Assembly: GCA_943735955.1 (NCBI GenBank)
Contig: OX030959.1
Location: 1,220,225 to 1,284,224 of the forward strand
Source: Piscicola geometra
Taxonomy: Eukaryota; Annelida; Clitellata; Hirudinida; Piscicolidae
DNA length: 64,000 nt
Reading direction: 5' to 3'
The notes beneath the pieces were generated by a model that was not told the origin of the DNA, searched no databases, and was given only the letters and a program-made list of their open reading frames with translations. Positions 1 to 30,657 of the stretch are shown here, piece by piece. The position numbers were made by a program, and so were the translations under genes. Within the stretch, counting starts at the first letter, position 1. Each line of letters starts with the position of its first letter.

Positions 1-58
1 AAAAAATCTTGGATTTATAATAAAATATGTTTTAAAAGGTGTTTGTTTTTAATCGTAC

Positions 59-4136
<4,078 letters not shown>

Positions 4137-4677
4137 TTTCTGCAGTCTTAGTTTGAGTATTTCATATATATTGTATCATTATTATTGTAATGAAATCAAA
4201 ATCTAAATACTTATTTTCCGTGTAAGTATTGAATAATTAAACAAATGTTAATTTATTTCAAAAAATATTTAAAAGAAGAAACTTTAAACAAAATCCATTT
4301 ACAAAAAGGGAATGTAAGTTTCAAATTATTAATAAATACATTAATTAATTTTAAATAATCAATACCTTTACATTTTTATTGATCAAAATATTTATTTATT
4401 TTATGTTATCAAGAATAAAGATAAAAATGAAACTTTTTTATTTAGAGAGTTTTAAATGCCAATTATTCAGCTTTATTAAAATTACTTTTATAAATTATTT
4501 AATAATTTTGAAAAATATAAATTAATAGTTACCAGATAACTAAAATAGTTTTAATGCCGAAAAGCAAAAAATCTAAAAAAATGCCGAGCAAAAAAGTATT
4601 AAGTTAAATTATTCCACATTTAAAATATTTTATGTATTATTTAAACGAATTTTTTTATTTAAATAATTTACTTCTAG

Positions 4678-5087
4678 ATTATGCCTTAATTATTCCTACA
4701 AACAGCCTTATGAAAAGTCTGAATGTAAGGAGCGAGAGATATTTTTATCCTCCAAATGTTCTAAGCGTCGGAACGCCACGCATGACATTCTGAACGATCC
4801 TGAAGTGCAGTCAAACCTCCCAGCCATCACCCTCACCCATGAACTCTCACAACTAGCCTGTCAAGGTTGCACCAGTTAATTCTAACATAAAATCTATGAT
4901 TATTTAATTTGTTCACTATACTTTAAACAAAATAAATATTTCTGAAAAAATAACTTTAATTATATATTCATATTTTATCACTGATAATTATTTTCAATGA
5001 ATAATGATTTCAGAAGAGCCTGAGGAGAAGGTGAACATTGAAGAACTTCCGAGTTTAAATGAGTCAAATACAGAAATCAAAACCTAG
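4678..5087 (+). CDS. Last two exons of an unrecognised gene
   Basis: Exon 4678-4865 follows the acceptor acttctag and ends CAAG|gttgca. It joins in phase to 5014-5087 after tttcag and stops at TAG. The frame reads roughly YKQPYEKSECKEREIFLSSK, then KRRNATHDILNDPEVQSNLP, then LACQEEPEEKVNIEELP and a polar tail ending EIKT. The product is Lys/Glu-rich without a domain I recognise. It is divergent from TBCK (ATG at 4136). A possible first exon at 4555 (MPKSKKSKKMPSKK, then gtatta) does not match in phase, so the 5' end is unresolved. A polyadenylation signal AATAAA lies near 5282. About 85 codons are supported by two good splice borders and a shared frame; the function is unknown. Confidence 0.5.
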
Positions 5088-5462
5088 AGAAATATCAATC
5101 TTCAATTACAGTCATTGTTTGTAGATACTTTTACTTTTAAAATGGTCTCTTTCCAAAGTATATGCTATTCAAATGTTAGTGTAAATATGAATTGTTCAAT
5201 CAATTTATGAAATTAATTTAATTTCTTTTATACTTGTATTCTTTTGTTTTAAACTATGTCTTATCCAAAGACTGGATGTAGAATAAATTATGTGTTACTC
5301 ATCATTAGAATGTTTCTCATTTCTATTTAGTTTGGATCTTTTTAGTGTTTAATTTGAAATGGTAAAAAATTTAATTCTCAAATAAGACCTTTTCAAAAAT
5401 AATAAAACACTTAAAAAAGATTTCAAACAAATACATGAGTAACCAACCCTTCAACACGCATC

Positions 5463-5468
5463 TATAAA
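5463..5468 (+). promoter_or_regulatory. TATA box of the secreted repeat-protein gene
   Basis: TATAAA sits about 50 bases before the ATG at 5514. A start site about 30 bases downstream would leave a 5' leader of roughly 20 bases, usual for a short secreted-protein transcript. Confidence 0.5.
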
Positions 5469-5513
5469 CTCGAAGTACTATTTCTCTGCAACAAAAGTCT
5501 CGGATGCCCAAAC

Positions 5514-6337
5514 ATGAGGATGCAGTCAGTCCTGGTTGTCATGGCGACGTACTTCATTCATTCATTAAGTGAGCTGATGTTAATGATAAAAGATTGAATG
5601 ATGAATGTCTGATAATTATCAATTATAATTGAATGTCTGATAATTGTGTATGCACCGTTGAACTTGCAGAATCTTCTTCTTTTTCTTCAGCCTCTAAGGA
5701 CTACCTTGATGAAAAAAAGTAAAAGTACCCACTATATTCTCTACCCTCCCTCAACTCCTACTACAAACACCCAAAACGACTATCGAAAAAGCTACTTTCT
5801 TGACCACATCCATTACAACAACTATTACAAAAATCGTTATCGCCAGCACCTCCGCTTTCACCGCAAAAACCAATCCACCAAAAACACCAACTAATAAACC
5901 ACCACCATCATAGCAAATACCCCAAACACCATAAAAAACATCAAAACAACCACCCAAACAAACCCGATTACAACCATAACAAACATCACAACAAGCACCC
6001 AAACAAACCCGATTACAACCATAAAAAACATCACAACAAGCACCCAAACAAACCCGATTACAACCATAACAAACATCACAACAACTACCCAAATAAACCC
6101 GATTACAAGCATAACAAGTACATTGCATACGACCACTCAAGCCTCAAAGCCCGAGCTAGGATAGGTTAGGCAAGCCATGACGGCTTCAATGGAAGCCATG
6201 AAGAAACTCAATTGAAGCCGAAGAAACATGGAGGATATGAGCTGTCTGTGGGAAATGGTGGGAACGGAGGAAAAGGAGCTGAAGGGAAATTAATGGGTGG
6301 AAAAGGAGGCAAAGGTGGTGCAGGAGAGAGCTTTTGA
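5514..6337 (+). CDS. Predicted secreted His/Asn/Lys-rich repeat protein with Gly-rich tail
   Basis: Four phase-compatible exons: 5514-5568, 5691-5718, 5914-6117, 6175-6337. Exon 1 encodes a signal-peptide-like start, MRMQSVLVVMATYFIHSL. Exon 2 is a 28-base micro-exon (TSKDYLDEK). Exon 3 is built of a 48-bp tandem unit encoding 16 residues (HPNKPDYNHNKHHNK), about four copies, with conserved PDY and HH. Exon 4 encodes a tail rich in GGKGG, ending GGAGESF. I recognise no family. The composition (His, Tyr, Asp, Lys, Gly) recalls metal-binding or adhesive secreted proteins; that is inference. The last intron would be only 57 bases. The opposite strand of exon 3 is also open with Cys-rich repeats; the signal peptide, TATA box and splice phases favour the plus strand. 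Confidence 0.55.
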
Positions 6338-6839
6338 TCAAGCTGGTTGGGGAGATCAGTTAAGCTAATATTATTTTGTTTTTTATAAGTAGTTGGAAAA
6401 ATAGTAAGGTTAGATTGTGAAATTAAACTAGCCATTGACTTTAAAATTTTACGTTATAGTTATAGTTCAACTACAAATATGTAGTTGTTACCCATCACTG
6501 GCAAACTTTAGTCTAAAAAGTTATATTTAAAAAGTTTCTAAAATATTGAGAGACTTAGCGACTTTTAAAGATTTACTATTTTGTTAAAACATTTGTCACA
6601 CATTTTATTCTAGGTATTAGTCAGCGGGCGTAAAAATTAAAATGTAGATGTAACAAATGAAGGAAAATATAAGATATTTGTGCTCGCAAATTTGACTTAG
6701 TAAAAAACTGCATTCTTTAACACAAAGACAAAACAAATAAGCTTAGTATTTATTCTAAAAAATTGATTTTTAAATATATTATATTATTATTTTTAAACAA
6801 CTTTCGAGGGTTAATGGCAAACTTTGCAATTAATTGTTC
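6338..6839. other. Gene-free AT-rich stretch
   Basis: 3' flank of the secreted repeat gene. I see no coding exon, RNA gene or clear repeat. Confidence 0.6.
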
Positions 6840-7424
6840 GATAAATTGTTCTTTTTTTCTGAAACCCAATGACATTGAATGCTCAACATGGTCAATCCAT
6901 TGAGTCAGATTTCTATAACAGTGCTTTTCATCCATGTTTTGATTCGCCTAAGGAAGCGAACGAACGTTCTACAGTACTGGTAGTGTAGCGTAGAGCAAGA
7001 AAATTGATAATTTTGGGGAAAAATCATTATAAACTTCATAGATATCTGGAATATCTTTGACATTATTCCACGCTTTAAGCCCCAATTCTTCTTCTCCTTC
7101 AAAGTCTTCACAAATCATAGTTTTTTTACCCAGGGAAATCGTTTCAATCCAATCATTAAACGAATAATTTTCGTAATGTCGAATGACTTTGTTTGTAACA
7201 TGTTGGTTACTGGTTCTAGCATAGCAGAATATTTTTCAATTAAACAGGATGGCATCACAAATATTACAGTAATATACTTTATTATATACAAATTGTTATA
7301 GGTGACTAATTTGTATTATGGTATGTGTATGATTGTACTCAAAAATTTTTATATACATTTTGCGACTTTGTAAAATTTGTTTTCAGCAGCAGCCCCCCTT
7401 GCTCCCCCCTGGATACGCCCATGT
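6840..7424 (-). mobile_element. Decayed hAT transposon fragment (minus strand)
   Basis: On the minus strand 6840-7111 shows a broken hATC dimerisation-like tail: FLRRIKTWMKSTVIEI, a stop, then LNGLTMLSIQCH, resembling the RIKTWLRSTM..ERLNGLALLNIH ending of ZMYM/hAT transposases. The plus strand at 7387-7424 ends with a run of C blocks and ctggatacgcccatg, a typical hAT terminal sequence. The other end was not found. Stops and shifts make it non-functional. Confidence 0.6.
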
Positions 7425-7679
7425 GCCTATTCCATAGTGAGTTAAAGTATATCTGAAAAAAGTTTCGCTTTCGAAGAGTTCATGAAACCACCCACGTTTT
7501 TCGCGACAGGAATAAAAGTGTCCCCATGGCTCAGACGTACTTTGAAATCAAATCTTTGAAACAGAAGCGGTATGTAACGACGTTACATTGTAACGTTGGC
7601 TGCAGTTGTACATTTTCTCAAAAATGTGTGTGATGAAGAAAACTAGAATCAGTCTGATTCTAATGCATGTATCGAACTG

Positions 7680-7930
7680 CATGAGCTCTTTTGTGCCACA
7701 AAACCTTCAGCCCGAGTAGCATTATACGCTCTATGTTGCTCTGACTCTGTTAGCTACTTCATCAGATGCAGAAAGAGCATTTTCTAAACTTCCGCTTAAT
7801 TTACGTATTTTCCCGCCTAGAAGTTTTGTTGCAAATCTACAAGAAATAAGAAGTTTTTTAGGAATTGCAATTTTTCCCATTCGTTTGTTGACAATAAATT
7901 AAGAGAGTATTTGTGTTCACTTGCAGACAA
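7680..7930 (+). mobile_element. hAT dimerisation-domain relic (plus strand)
   Basis: One frame reads LLALTLLATSSDAERAFSKL followed by LNLRIFPPRSFVANLQEIRS, matching the hATC pattern (SSDAERAFSKL core). No intact frame surrounds it. It may belong to a different copy from the minus-strand fragment next door. Confidence 0.55.
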
Positions 7931-9159
7931 TGTAGCCAACACAGCAAAAAGAGCTTAATTTGGATAAATCTAATTGCATTAAAATTTTTAAATGCGTAAT
8001 TTTTTTAATGTTTATTTTTTTATAAATGCTATAGTTTTTTTCAATGCGTTTAATTTTTTAAATGAATGGAATGCATGTGGGGGTAGTGCCAGTAGTTATA
8101 GTGCGACCATTCTTTCAGTTTTAATGACTTCAACAGCGCTCCTATTTGTTTGATGAAGATTAGAATGAAAGTGTAATTAAAAAATGACAGGAATCAATAG
8201 AAAGACATTAAACCACCATAATGCATCAATGCCACTGCTAATTCAACCTTCAAGACATCCCATAACTCAATCTCACCAACCATGAAGTTCCTCACACGCA
8301 CACAAGCATCCCTCCACATCCAAATAGATATCGGATACGCATTACTCTGGTAGTATATGGCTGGTATCGAAGACTGGAGTATATACGCTGATCGGTTCCA
8401 GAACTAGCTACTTTCGAATTGGGAGTCTTACGCTCTACTCAATTCTCCATTTCAATTTTATAGCTCTTTATTTTCATAACTGTTTTACACTTTTCATCTT
8501 GGCTTTTGAAAAAAAAGGTTAGTTTTAATACCCATTTTTGTCCAAATAATTTTAACAAATTAAGTTTTTTGTAAAAACTAGGGCAATAGACCAAAGGAAT
8601 ATTAAAAGGAATGTCTCATTGTTTCACTGTCGACAAGTAGAACAATAGCTTCCCGATTTAAGGCAATATAATTCCTATGATACAAACTCCTGGTGGCTTT
8701 AATAGAGTGTTGACGATCTTAATTGTGCTCATATGTGAGACCCTAATGGCCTACCAAATTAAGTGAGACATTTGGATTGTTTAATTCTTGACGCTTAAGC
8801 GGTTTCTCATTTCTTTTACCAATATCTTGAGTTTACAGGTCTTAATTAAAACGAAAAGACATTTAAACTCAAATTCAAAAGACGATTCTTGATATGATTA
8901 TGTATATATATAAAGTATACTGGCATGAAAGAATATAATAAAGTGCAAGATTAGACAGTGAGGCGAGGAAAAGTTGGAATTGGAATGACGTGAGAAGAGA
9001 TTAACTCTTTTCAGCACCGGCAAGTAATACTCGCGTACAGCGCGTACTGATACTCACCTTTGACGACTATATTCATTTATTCTTTCTGCACCCGCTCCAT
9101 CACATGCACCATGCACCATCATCAACCCCATCATCATCATCATCATCATCACCACCAGG
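7931..9159. other. Non-coding stretch, nothing recognised
   Basis: AT-rich DNA with no exon I can support. A TATATATA tract at 8903-8912 lies about 250 bases before the coiled-coil exon. Confidence 0.5.
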
Positions 9160-9293
9160 ATGGAGAGCACAGTGCAAAAGAGGATGGGTGGTGGTGACTT
9201 GGGAGAACAACTGAGGCATGCATTGAGGCAGGTGGAAGAGATGAGGAGGGAGAGGGATGATGCAATGTGGAAGCTGCAACACTTTGTGCAAGG
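9160..9293 (+). CDS. Isolated coiled-coil exon
   Basis: Preceded by (CATC/ATC)n and the acceptor-like accaccag, ending CAAGG|gtgtgt. The frame begins at ATG 9160 and encodes MESTVQKRMGGG, then a strongly heptad, charged run DLGEQLRHALRQVEEMRRER, then DDAMWKLQHFVQ. It is clearly coding-like and predicted coiled coil. It may be a 5' exon of the ZO gene downstream or part of another gene. It does not join directly in phase to the first certain ZO exon at 12471, and ZO proteins do not normally start this way. Confidence 0.4.
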
Positions 9294-9299
9294 GTGTGT

Positions 9300-9535
9300 T
9301 GGGCTTGGGATGGTTTGGATGGGTTGGAATGGGCTTGGGTTAGAAAGAGTTGGGTTAGGTTTGGGTTGAGATAGATTTGGTTGGGTTAGGTTGAAATGGG
9401 CTTGGAGTGGGCTTGGAGTGGGCTAGGTTGGACTGGGTTAGACTGGGTTGGAACTGGGTTGGAACTGGGTTGGAACTGGTTGGACTGGGTTGGTTAGAAT
9501 AGCAAATAGGATTTGGTTGGGCTGTAGTAGGTTAG
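9300..9535. repeat. Degenerate GGGTTGG-type repeat
   Basis: Imperfect repeats of tgggttgg/ctgggttggaa follow the coiled-coil exon. They are irregular and not telomeric. Confidence 0.6.
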
Positions 9536-9768
9536 TTTGAAACTAAAACTTTTAGTTTCTTTGATAAATGGAAAAACATATATATATATATATAAAAGAG
9601 TCTTATTCTCATGAAAGCCTCAATCAAATCACTGGCTAATCATGTCTATAGTAAGAGAAGTAAGCAAGGATGACAAGGCATGTTTGGTGAGTGGAGCAAC
9701 AATCCAAATAGAAATTCAATTTATTTGTGAAGAGTTCGTCAAATGAATTCTCATTGCTCAATAATCCA

Positions 9769-9876
9769 CTGTTGTCCATAGTCCGTTCCACTGTTGTCCA
9801 TAGTCCGTTCCACTGTTGTCCATAGTCCGTTCCACTGTTGTCCATAGTCCGTTCCACTGTTGTCCATAGTCCGTTT
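9769..9876. repeat. 22-bp minisatellite, about 5 copies
   Basis: Unit cactgttgtccatagtccgt and near-identical copies, with little divergence. Confidence 0.85.
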
Positions 9877-10165
9877 CAGGCGGAAGTTGAAATAAATAGG
9901 CGCGTGTATTAATTGAAATAAAATAGAGAAAGAAGAATGCAATGAAAAGGCAATGTCTCAGGTTTCAAGCGCAGTCTTTATCGTTTTAGTTTACGAGTAG
10001 GATATGTCCAACCGCGAGCTTATAAAAATTCTACCATGGAACTTAGTCTAGTTTTAAAACTTTGGCAGAAAAGCTTGTAATTTTATGAGATATTCATTTG
10101 AATTTTTTTCCACATTTACAATGACTCACTACTCCATCAATTACAACCCATCGACACAAATATAT

Positions 10166-10386
<221 letters not shown>

Positions 10387-11122
10387 AACATTCACCGGCC
10401 CACCCACATATGAAAAAACAATAAAAAACACACATAAGCTCACTAAACCACACATGATTTGCACGCACACGAGCAAAACACATAATTGCACATAAAACAC
10501 ATAAGAACAGACGCGCGCAAATGAGTAAAGAACCATAGGTGACCCGGTAATCCTTGCCTCTCAAGTCACTAATCACCGCCTCAGAATCTTTTCTTCTTGT
10601 TTCGTTTGTTTTCCATTTTACTCGACGTTCGTGCTGGTTTTAAAGCGGTTTTGTGAACCAAGAAAAACAACTAATAATTCTACTTTTATCAACAAGTTCT
10701 TAGAAAAAAGGCGGGATTTTTTTTATCTCGCTACAATACTTATGAAAGCACTCAACTTCACAGTGGGCTGCAGCCGTCGGTGCTAGATAACACTGATAAA
10801 TAACACACTAACAAGCGCCTCAGGCCAGATCAACTGTTGCTTTCCCTCCATAGTATCAACTCTGTAATCTACCACGCCCGATGTACGAATTATAAACATC
10901 GATGAGATTAACACAAACTCCAAAAAAAACTCATATACACACACACACTCACACACCCAAACACACACACCCACACACACACAAACACACATTCACACAT
11001 AAAAAAATAAAAACAGATACATCCATCAACACACATATACGTCCACCACCACACAATATATCATGTCTGATATGGGTGATTAGTGTGAACCATGAAAGAA
11101 CCCAGATTGCAAACACACATAC

Positions 11123-11362
<240 letters not shown>

Positions 11363-12195
11363 AAACTAACAAAAAGAAATAACCACACATACAAACAACT
11401 ACACATACAAATACGTACATACACTCATACACAATGTCACAAGCACACATCAGGTCACAACACAAATAACCTTATCTTGGACATGTTGTTAGTTGTATGT
11501 TCAGTTATCTTCTTGCAAGCCAACAACCCTCGTCTAATTGATAAAGCGTGTCACTGGTGTGATGGTGCAGTAATGAATATTGAATAAGGACATCAAAATT
11601 AAAAAAACTTTTTTTAGAACATTTTAACTTTTGAATTTTGTTTTATCTTTTTTTTCTTAAATTTTTTTGTTATTCAAAGAAGTACTTTCCAAGAATCATT
11701 TAAGTGTTATCTATTTTTTTACTTTCTAACGGGGCCAACGTCATATCAAAATTATTATATTTATAATAATAATGAGAAAAAAAAATAATATCTTTTTATT
11801 TAATTATTTTTACACTAAAAAATAATTTAAATTCTGCATTATTTTAAACTCATTAAACTAAATTGTCGACACATTTTAAATTTTTTTTCTTCAGAAAAGA
11901 CCTTGACACATCTGTGAGTGGAAATTTCATTTTTATAGTTTTTAAGTTTGATTTATAAAAATTTTAAAGTATCCCATAAAATAAATAGATCATATAGACA
12001 CACGATCATAAACTAACTAGTATAAGAACATACAAACAGGTGAGGGTTCTTAAACAAAGAAATAAACGAAATGTATTTGCTTTTAATATAAGAACGAACC
12101 TAAAATAGAACACAAGAACTTGTTAGCATTAAAAAACCGCAAAAAACACACACACAAATTAACATAAAGTAACCATTAAACATAAAAAATAGACC

Positions 12196-12409
<214 letters not shown>

Positions 12410-12470
12410 TGAAAAAACTCACAAACACACAAAAAAAAATGAACAAACACACACACACACACACAAACAG

Positions 12471-26410
<13,940 letters not shown>

Positions 26411-26698
26411 CATCATTGAGGTCATTCTAGACCACTTTTAAAAGTTATTGAGGTCATTCTAGACCACTTTTAAAAGTTATTGAGGTCATTCTAGACCACT
26501 TTTAAAAGTTATTGAGGTCATTCTAGACCACTTTTAAAAGTTATTGAGGTCATTCTAGACCACTTTTAACATCATTGAGGCCATTCTAGACCACTTTTAA
26601 AAGTTATTGAGGTCATTCTAGACCACTTTTAAAAGTTATTGAGGTCATTCTAGACCACTTTTAAAAGTTATTGAAGTCTTTTTAGACCACTCTTGAAG

Positions 26699-27186
26699 CG
26701 CCTTGCTTGTTCTTAATTATTTCATCATGCTGAACTTCAGCCCTCAGAGCCTGGTCGCTATTTTTGTGTCAAACTATGTTTTTGTAGACTGCTTTTCAGC
26801 GTACATTTATAAAGCTTGGCCTTCTATTTTAGCCTTACTATTTTTCGAAAGTATTTCACCAATTTTTTGCATGTATTCTAATAAACTTCGTTTGATTTTG
26901 ACTGTCAAGTGGTTTCAATCAAGTTATAATCCATGGCTGATTCACTCAATAAAGAACCCTCGAATTTTGTGACTCATTTGAAAGAGATTAGCGAATATCA
27001 CAATTAATCATCTGCCTTTAACATGTTCTTAAAAGTTACGCGCAACACAATGTTAAAAACCCGTATGATTGGAGGGTATATTTAGAAAGTCGTAAGAAAT
27101 AAACAAGACAGAGCTCGACTAGTGTTATTTAATTTGTTGAAATTCTCTTTGAATATCATATTTTCAGACGTCATTTATTTGCTACG
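26699..27186. other. Intergenic spacer between ZO and UBE2H
   Basis: AT-rich. A possible ZO polyadenylation signal AATAAA lies near 26948. I see no gene. Confidence 0.55.
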
Positions 27187-28620
27187 ATGTCTTCGCCAAG
27201 TCCAGGAAAGAGAAGAATGGACACTGACGTTGTCAAATTGTGAGAATAATTGCAGATACTTTATTAAAGGCCTTTTGTTTATTTGGCACATCTAAGTCGC
27301 ATTCTCAGGCCTCTACGCTTGGAGAAGGCGCTTGCCTGTCTTGCCACTCATATGCACCCTAAACGTTGTATCTTTTAAATCTTTCCCATATTATAAAGCA
27401 CAAGTACTCACGCGTACAAGCACACAAAGACACACACATACGCACATATACATACACACAAACACACTCACATACACAGGATTGAGAGCAAGCACGAAGT
27501 GACCCTCCTAGGAGGCCTTCACGAATTCGTCGTCAAGTTTTATGGTCCTGCAGAAAGTACGTCCACACATTTCTGGAAAATTCCACCCAAAAAACTAACT
27601 TGCTCATTCATTCTCCGTATTTAATAAAGTATTTTAAATTATTATAAAATATTAAATAAACATTCATTTGTTTTTTAGTATCTCCATAAAGTTCATGCAT
27701 AAACTTACTCCTTCCTTTGAAACCAAAGCACCATATGAGGGAGGGGTGTGGAAGGTGAGGGTAGACCTGCCAGAAAGATATCCCTTCAAATCACCTTCCA
27801 TAGGTTCATTTCCTTTTTCTTTATTTTACTGGCATTAAATATTTCATTATATTTGCAGCTTATTTTATCTGCTAAATACATATCAATATGATAATTTCAT
27901 TCTAATAACATTTCAAGTAATGGAGAATATTTATTTTGTATTGGGATTACAATCCTAATATACTATTGGAATGTTTGCACATGCATCACCACCTCATACA
28001 ATTGCATATGCATCACCACCTCATACAATTGCATATGCATCACCACCTCATACAATTGCATATGCATCACCACCTCAAATACAATTGCATATGCATCACC
28101 ATCTCATACAATTGTATATGCATCACCACCTCATACAATTGCATATGCATCACCACCTCAAATACAATTGCATATGCATCACCACCTCATACAATTGCAT
28201 ATGCATCACCACCTCAAATACAATTGCATATGCATCACCACCTCAAATACAATTGCATATGCATCACCACCTCATACAATTGCATATGCATCACCACCTC
28301 ATACAATTGCATATGCATCACCTCAAACACAATTGCAGGCTTCATGAACAAGATCTTTCATCCCAATGTGGATGAAGTGTGAGCCATCATTTTAATAATA
28401 TGAAAACAAATATTATAATAATAGTATTATTAATAATATTTTAAAATTAAATATTTGCTCAACATCGATCCATGAATATGCAATCTTTATAATTATTCAA
28501 GGTTTTCCAAAATTTAACATGAAACTATTTCAATAGGTCAGGCACAGTCTGTCTTGATGTTATAAACCAAGCATGGACAGCTTTATATGGTGATGATGAT
28601 GGTTGTGATGTTGGTGTTAT

Positions 28621-28661
<41 letters not shown>

Positions 28662-28762
28662 GTGGTGATAAGGGTAAGAATGGTGGTAATAAGAGGATTG
28701 AGTTTTAGGTAGTTTTACGAAGATTTTAATTGAATAGTAAACAGTGGGAGGTTGTAATGGTT

Positions 28763-28794
<32 letters not shown>

Positions 28795-30082
28795 TATAAC
28801 CACCACCACCATCATAATCATCACCTCCATGAGTTTTACAATACATTCAAGATAAGAACCGGCCTACAATCTCCTAATCAGCATTTCATTTCATGCATTC
28901 CTTCATGACATCCTTCCCTTCAACCTTACTTCACTCTTCCCTATTTGCATCCACCCCATCTTCCCCACCTTTCCATGCACTCCACCCTTGCTCCCTTCCT
29001 GATCACTCCATTCCTTCACACCTTTCCATCCATCCATCCTTCTTCTTTTTCATCACCCCATCCTTCCTCTCTTTTCATCCACACCATCCATCCATTCCCA
29101 CCCACCCACCCATCCATCCATCCACCCTACACAGATCTATCCAATATTTTCGAGTCATTTTTGCCGCAACTGCTCACCTACCCGAATCCCACCGACCCCC
29201 TGAACGGCAGTGCGGCCGCCCTCTACCTCCACCGACCCGAGGAGTACAACAAAAAAGTTCAAGGTGTGGTCTTTGATGTGGTGTGGTCTTTGGTGTGGTG
29301 TGGTCTTTGGTGTGGTGTGGTCTTAGGTGTGGTGTGGTCTTTGGTGTGGTGTGGTCTTTGGTGTGGTGTGGTCTTTGGTGTGGTGTGGTCTTTGGTGTGG
29401 TGTGGTCTTTGGTGTGGTGTGCTCTTTGGTGTGGTGTGGTCTTTGGTGTGGTGTGGTCTTTGGTGTGGTGTGGTCTTTGGTGTGGTTTTGGATCTTTTTT
29501 GTGGATTGGTCTTTGGTGTGGTGTGCTCTTTGGTGTGGTGTGGTCTTTGGTGTGGTGTGGTCTTTGGTGTGGTGTGGTCTTTGGTGTGGTTTTGGATCTT
29601 TTTTGTGGATTGGTCTTTGGTGTGGTGTGCTCTTTGGTGTGGTGTGGTCTTTGGTGTGGTGTGGTCTTTGGTGTGGTGTGGTCTTTGGTGTGGTGTGGTC
29701 TTCGGTGTGGTTTTGGATCTTTTTTGTGGATTGATCTTGTAGGTTTTAAGGGGATTTTGATTTTTTAAAGCTTAAATTGTGTTTTGCGGCTGATTCGATA
29801 TGTCTGGCCACCAGCTTAAGCATCCACTATTTAACTATTAACTACACCAGCCCTCTACTCTGACCTACTCTCAATCACCGCCTTCCCATCTACCACCACC
29901 CAACCACCCCTGCTGAACCAGCCACTCACCAACCATGCACCACCTCCACCCAACGACCGACAGACTACGTACAGCGCTACGCCACCGAGGCAGCCCTGCG
30001 TCTGAACGAGAAGGAACACTCCTCCTCCGAGAGCTCCCTCTCTGACTTCTCGGAGGACGAGACGCAAGAGATGGAACTCTGA
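27187..30082 (+). CDS. UBE2H: Ubiquitin-conjugating enzyme E2 H
   Basis: E2 enzyme that accepts ubiquitin from E1 and transfers it with the CTLH E3 complex (family knowledge). Seven exons: 27187-27239, 27480-27556, 27729-27803, 28339-28378, 28537-28589, 29135-29263, 29964-30082. They sum to 546 bases, 181 residues, as in vertebrates (about 183). Start [20 protein letters not shown] is nearly identical to human. The UBC core shows [29 protein letters not shown], then the active-site block [18 protein letters not shown] with catalytic Cys at about residue 87. [16 protein letters not shown] and the acidic Ser-rich tail [20 protein letters not shown] are family hallmarks. Minisatellites abut the acceptor of exon 4 and the donor of exon 6. 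Confidence 0.97.
27975..28336. repeat. 27/30-bp minisatellite, 13 copies, ending in a UBE2H acceptor
   Basis: Unit catatgcatcaccacctcat + acaattg, some with an extra aat. The final copy changes acaattgcat to acaattgcag, and that AG is the acceptor of exon 28339-28378. Confidence 0.93.
29264..29738. repeat. 17-bp minisatellite with higher-order structure, at a UBE2H donor
   Basis: Unit ggtgtggtgtggtcttt, some 20 or more copies. Three longer blocks each end with a variant, tttggatcttttttgtggat, which marks a higher-order repeat. The array starts at the donor CAAG|gtgtgg of exon 29135-29263. Confidence 0.93.
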
Positions 30083-30574
30083 TCATCTCCCCCCTCCTCC
30101 TCCCCCTCCTGTACATCATTTATTCTTTATTTCTTTCTCCCTTCATTTATCCATCCATATCTTCAATCCGTGCTTCTTCTTTCTATCCATCCTCCTTTTC
30201 CTCCTCCTCATCCTTCTCCTCCTCCTCCTCCTCTTGTAGCCTCCACCCTTCCTCCATTATTTATCACCATTGTTACTCTGGTCTTTTCAATTATAGCTTA
30301 TTACTCCTTCGATAGTCTCCTCTGATCAGGCATTTCCAACTTTCTCTTTCATTTCATTACTCCCACTTCCCGTCTCGTCTACTCCATCTTTCGTTACATT
30401 TCTCCATCGTCATCATCTTGGTCATCTTCATTGTCATCATCATCATCGTCATCATCTTGGTCATCTTCATTGTCATCATCTTTCTTTATCAAACTCTCCA
30501 CTCACTTTGGAGTGGTGAACTCTGCCACAACTTGTTGAGTGAAATCCTTCCCGAATTGAACACACACACTCACT

Positions 30575-30657
30575 TCTCGATCACTTCTCGATCACTTCTC
30601 GATCACTTCTCGATCACTTCTCGATCACTTCTCGATCACTTCTCGATCACTTCTCGA
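30575..30657. repeat. 11-bp tandem repeat (tcgatcacttc)n
   Basis: Seven to eight nearly perfect copies in the UBE2H 3' region. Confidence 0.92.

Noticed and set aside
9300..9535. Telomere-like GGGTTG repeats
   Set aside because: Irregular spacing and composition; not TTAGGG or a regular variant.
27975..28336. Regularly spaced 27-bp units as a CRISPR-like array
   Set aside because: The units are head-to-tail with no unique spacers, in a spliced animal gene; it is a minisatellite.
29283..29768. [12 protein letters not shown] repeat frames
   Set aside because: All three plus frames are open only because the 17-bp unit has no stops; it is an intron minisatellite of UBE2H.
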